37,010 nt of DNA from positions 352,501 through 389,510 of the forward strand of contig NZ_CP059215.1 of NCBI RefSeq assembly GCF_014252295.1. The letters are read 5' to 3'. Made by a program: the position numbers and the translations under genes. The notes below the pieces were generated by a model, which did no database searches, had not been told where the DNA came from, and saw only the letters and a program-made list of their open reading frames with translations. The stretch is from Blattabacterium cuenoti. GTDB taxonomy: Bacteria; Bacteroidota; Bacteroidia; Flavobacteriales; Blattabacteriaceae. The first letter of the stretch is position 1. Every line of letters starts with the position of its first letter. Below are positions 36,851 through 37,010 of this stretch, one piece after another.

Positions 36851-37010
36851 CATTCATTTTTTTTGTCTGTTTTTCTTCTACTACATCATTTATTTTTTTT
36901 GTCTGTTTTTCTTCTACTACATCATTCATTTTTTTTGTTTGTTTTTCTTCTACTACATCATTTATTTTTTTTGTCTGTTTTTCTTCTACTACATCATTCA
37001 TTTTTTTTGT
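36843..37010 (-). CDS. 3' end of upstream gene, 12-residue repeat tail (possibly ribosomal protein L17)
   Basis: The minus strand is open from the window edge to a TAA at 36843-36845 and encodes 55 residues. These are repeats of NDVVEEKQTKKM or NDVVEEKQTKKI, ending MNDE. The tail is highly charged and probably unstructured or coiled. The overlap with eno (8 bases from its inner ATG) shows the two are in one operon. In Bacteroidetes, eno often follows rplQ (with or without carA), and L17 in this phylum carries an acidic low-complexity C-terminal extension, so L17 is my best guess. The repeats alone do not identify the protein. Confidence 0.65.
   Translation of the reverse strand, partial: TKKMNDVVEEKQTKKINDVVEEKQTKKMNDVVEEKQTKKINDVVEEKQTKKMNDE
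36851..37010. repeat. 36-bp coding minisatellite with 72-bp higher order
   Basis: Four full 36-bp units start at 36851, 36887, 36923 and 36959, and a fifth at 36995 runs off the window. Units alternate between CATTCATT and CATTTATT at their start (Met-Asn or Ile-Asn codons), so the true period is 72 bp. Unit 3 alone has GTTTG for GTCTG. All lengths keep the reading frame. Confidence 0.96.

Noticed and set aside
36851-37010. CRISPR array, because of regular 36-bp repeats
   Set aside because: The repeats are directly adjacent without spacers and keep a reading frame.

Overview
The window is strongly AT-rich with few repeats, tightly packed genes, long poly(A) runs inside genes and little sign of Shine-Dalgarno sites. 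Gene content and protein features are those of a reduced Flavobacteriales genome: Bacteroidetes-type glycogen-synthase-like half protein, PSP1/RicT protein, NhaD antiporter, flavobacterial HemD, MenC and MenE. Peptidoglycan, menaquinone, sulfate-to-cysteine and glycolysis genes are all kept. This best fits Blattabacterium, the cockroach endosymbiont, from a lineage that kept the cysteine genes. That assignment rests on recognition of sequence features and not on a search.

Layout. 1-1810: start of the rRNA operon on the minus strand (16S, then tRNA-Ile; 23S lies outside). 1091-5095: a perfect 2,001-bp tandem duplication carrying the 5' part of 16S, the divergent rRNA/queA promoter region and the whole of queA. 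5087-8177: a long-chain prenyl diphosphate synthase and topA. 8197-11853: a conserved hypothetical gene, rsmI, asd, gmk, a structured RNA candidate, tRNA-Asn and rpiB. 11960-15105: a plus-strand run of pgk, sodA, folB, tRNA-Cys and hemD. 15112-17831: glmS and the glycogen-synthase-like gene on the minus strand. 18019-25046: rnr, then coaD (minus), ricT-like, a class A PBP and a serA-like gene. 25095-28767: cysE-cysK-cysJ on the minus strand. 29130-33762: menB-menA-metallohydrolase-menC-menE on the minus strand, ended by a good intrinsic terminator. 33857-37010: a small membrane protein, nhaD, eno, and the repeat-rich 3' end of a further minus-strand gene, possibly rplQ.

How it fits together. 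The prenyl synthase probably supplies the side chain that MenA attaches to the product of MenB/MenE/MenC, giving menaquinone. The serA-like, cysE, cysK and cysJ genes cover serine to cysteine together with sulfite reduction. pgk, eno, rpiB and glmS serve central and cell-wall sugar metabolism, and the PBP uses the resulting peptidoglycan precursor.

Points that go beyond routine annotation: the exact tandem duplication; an altered anti-Shine-Dalgarno core in 16S; an apparent frameshift in the 5' end of menC inside a perfect A/T inverted repeat; a compact structured RNA candidate next to tRNA-Asn; a protein stop codon formed by tRNA-Asn; and a 36/72-bp coding minisatellite overlapping into eno. 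I found no CRISPR array, insertion sequence, prophage or defence system.
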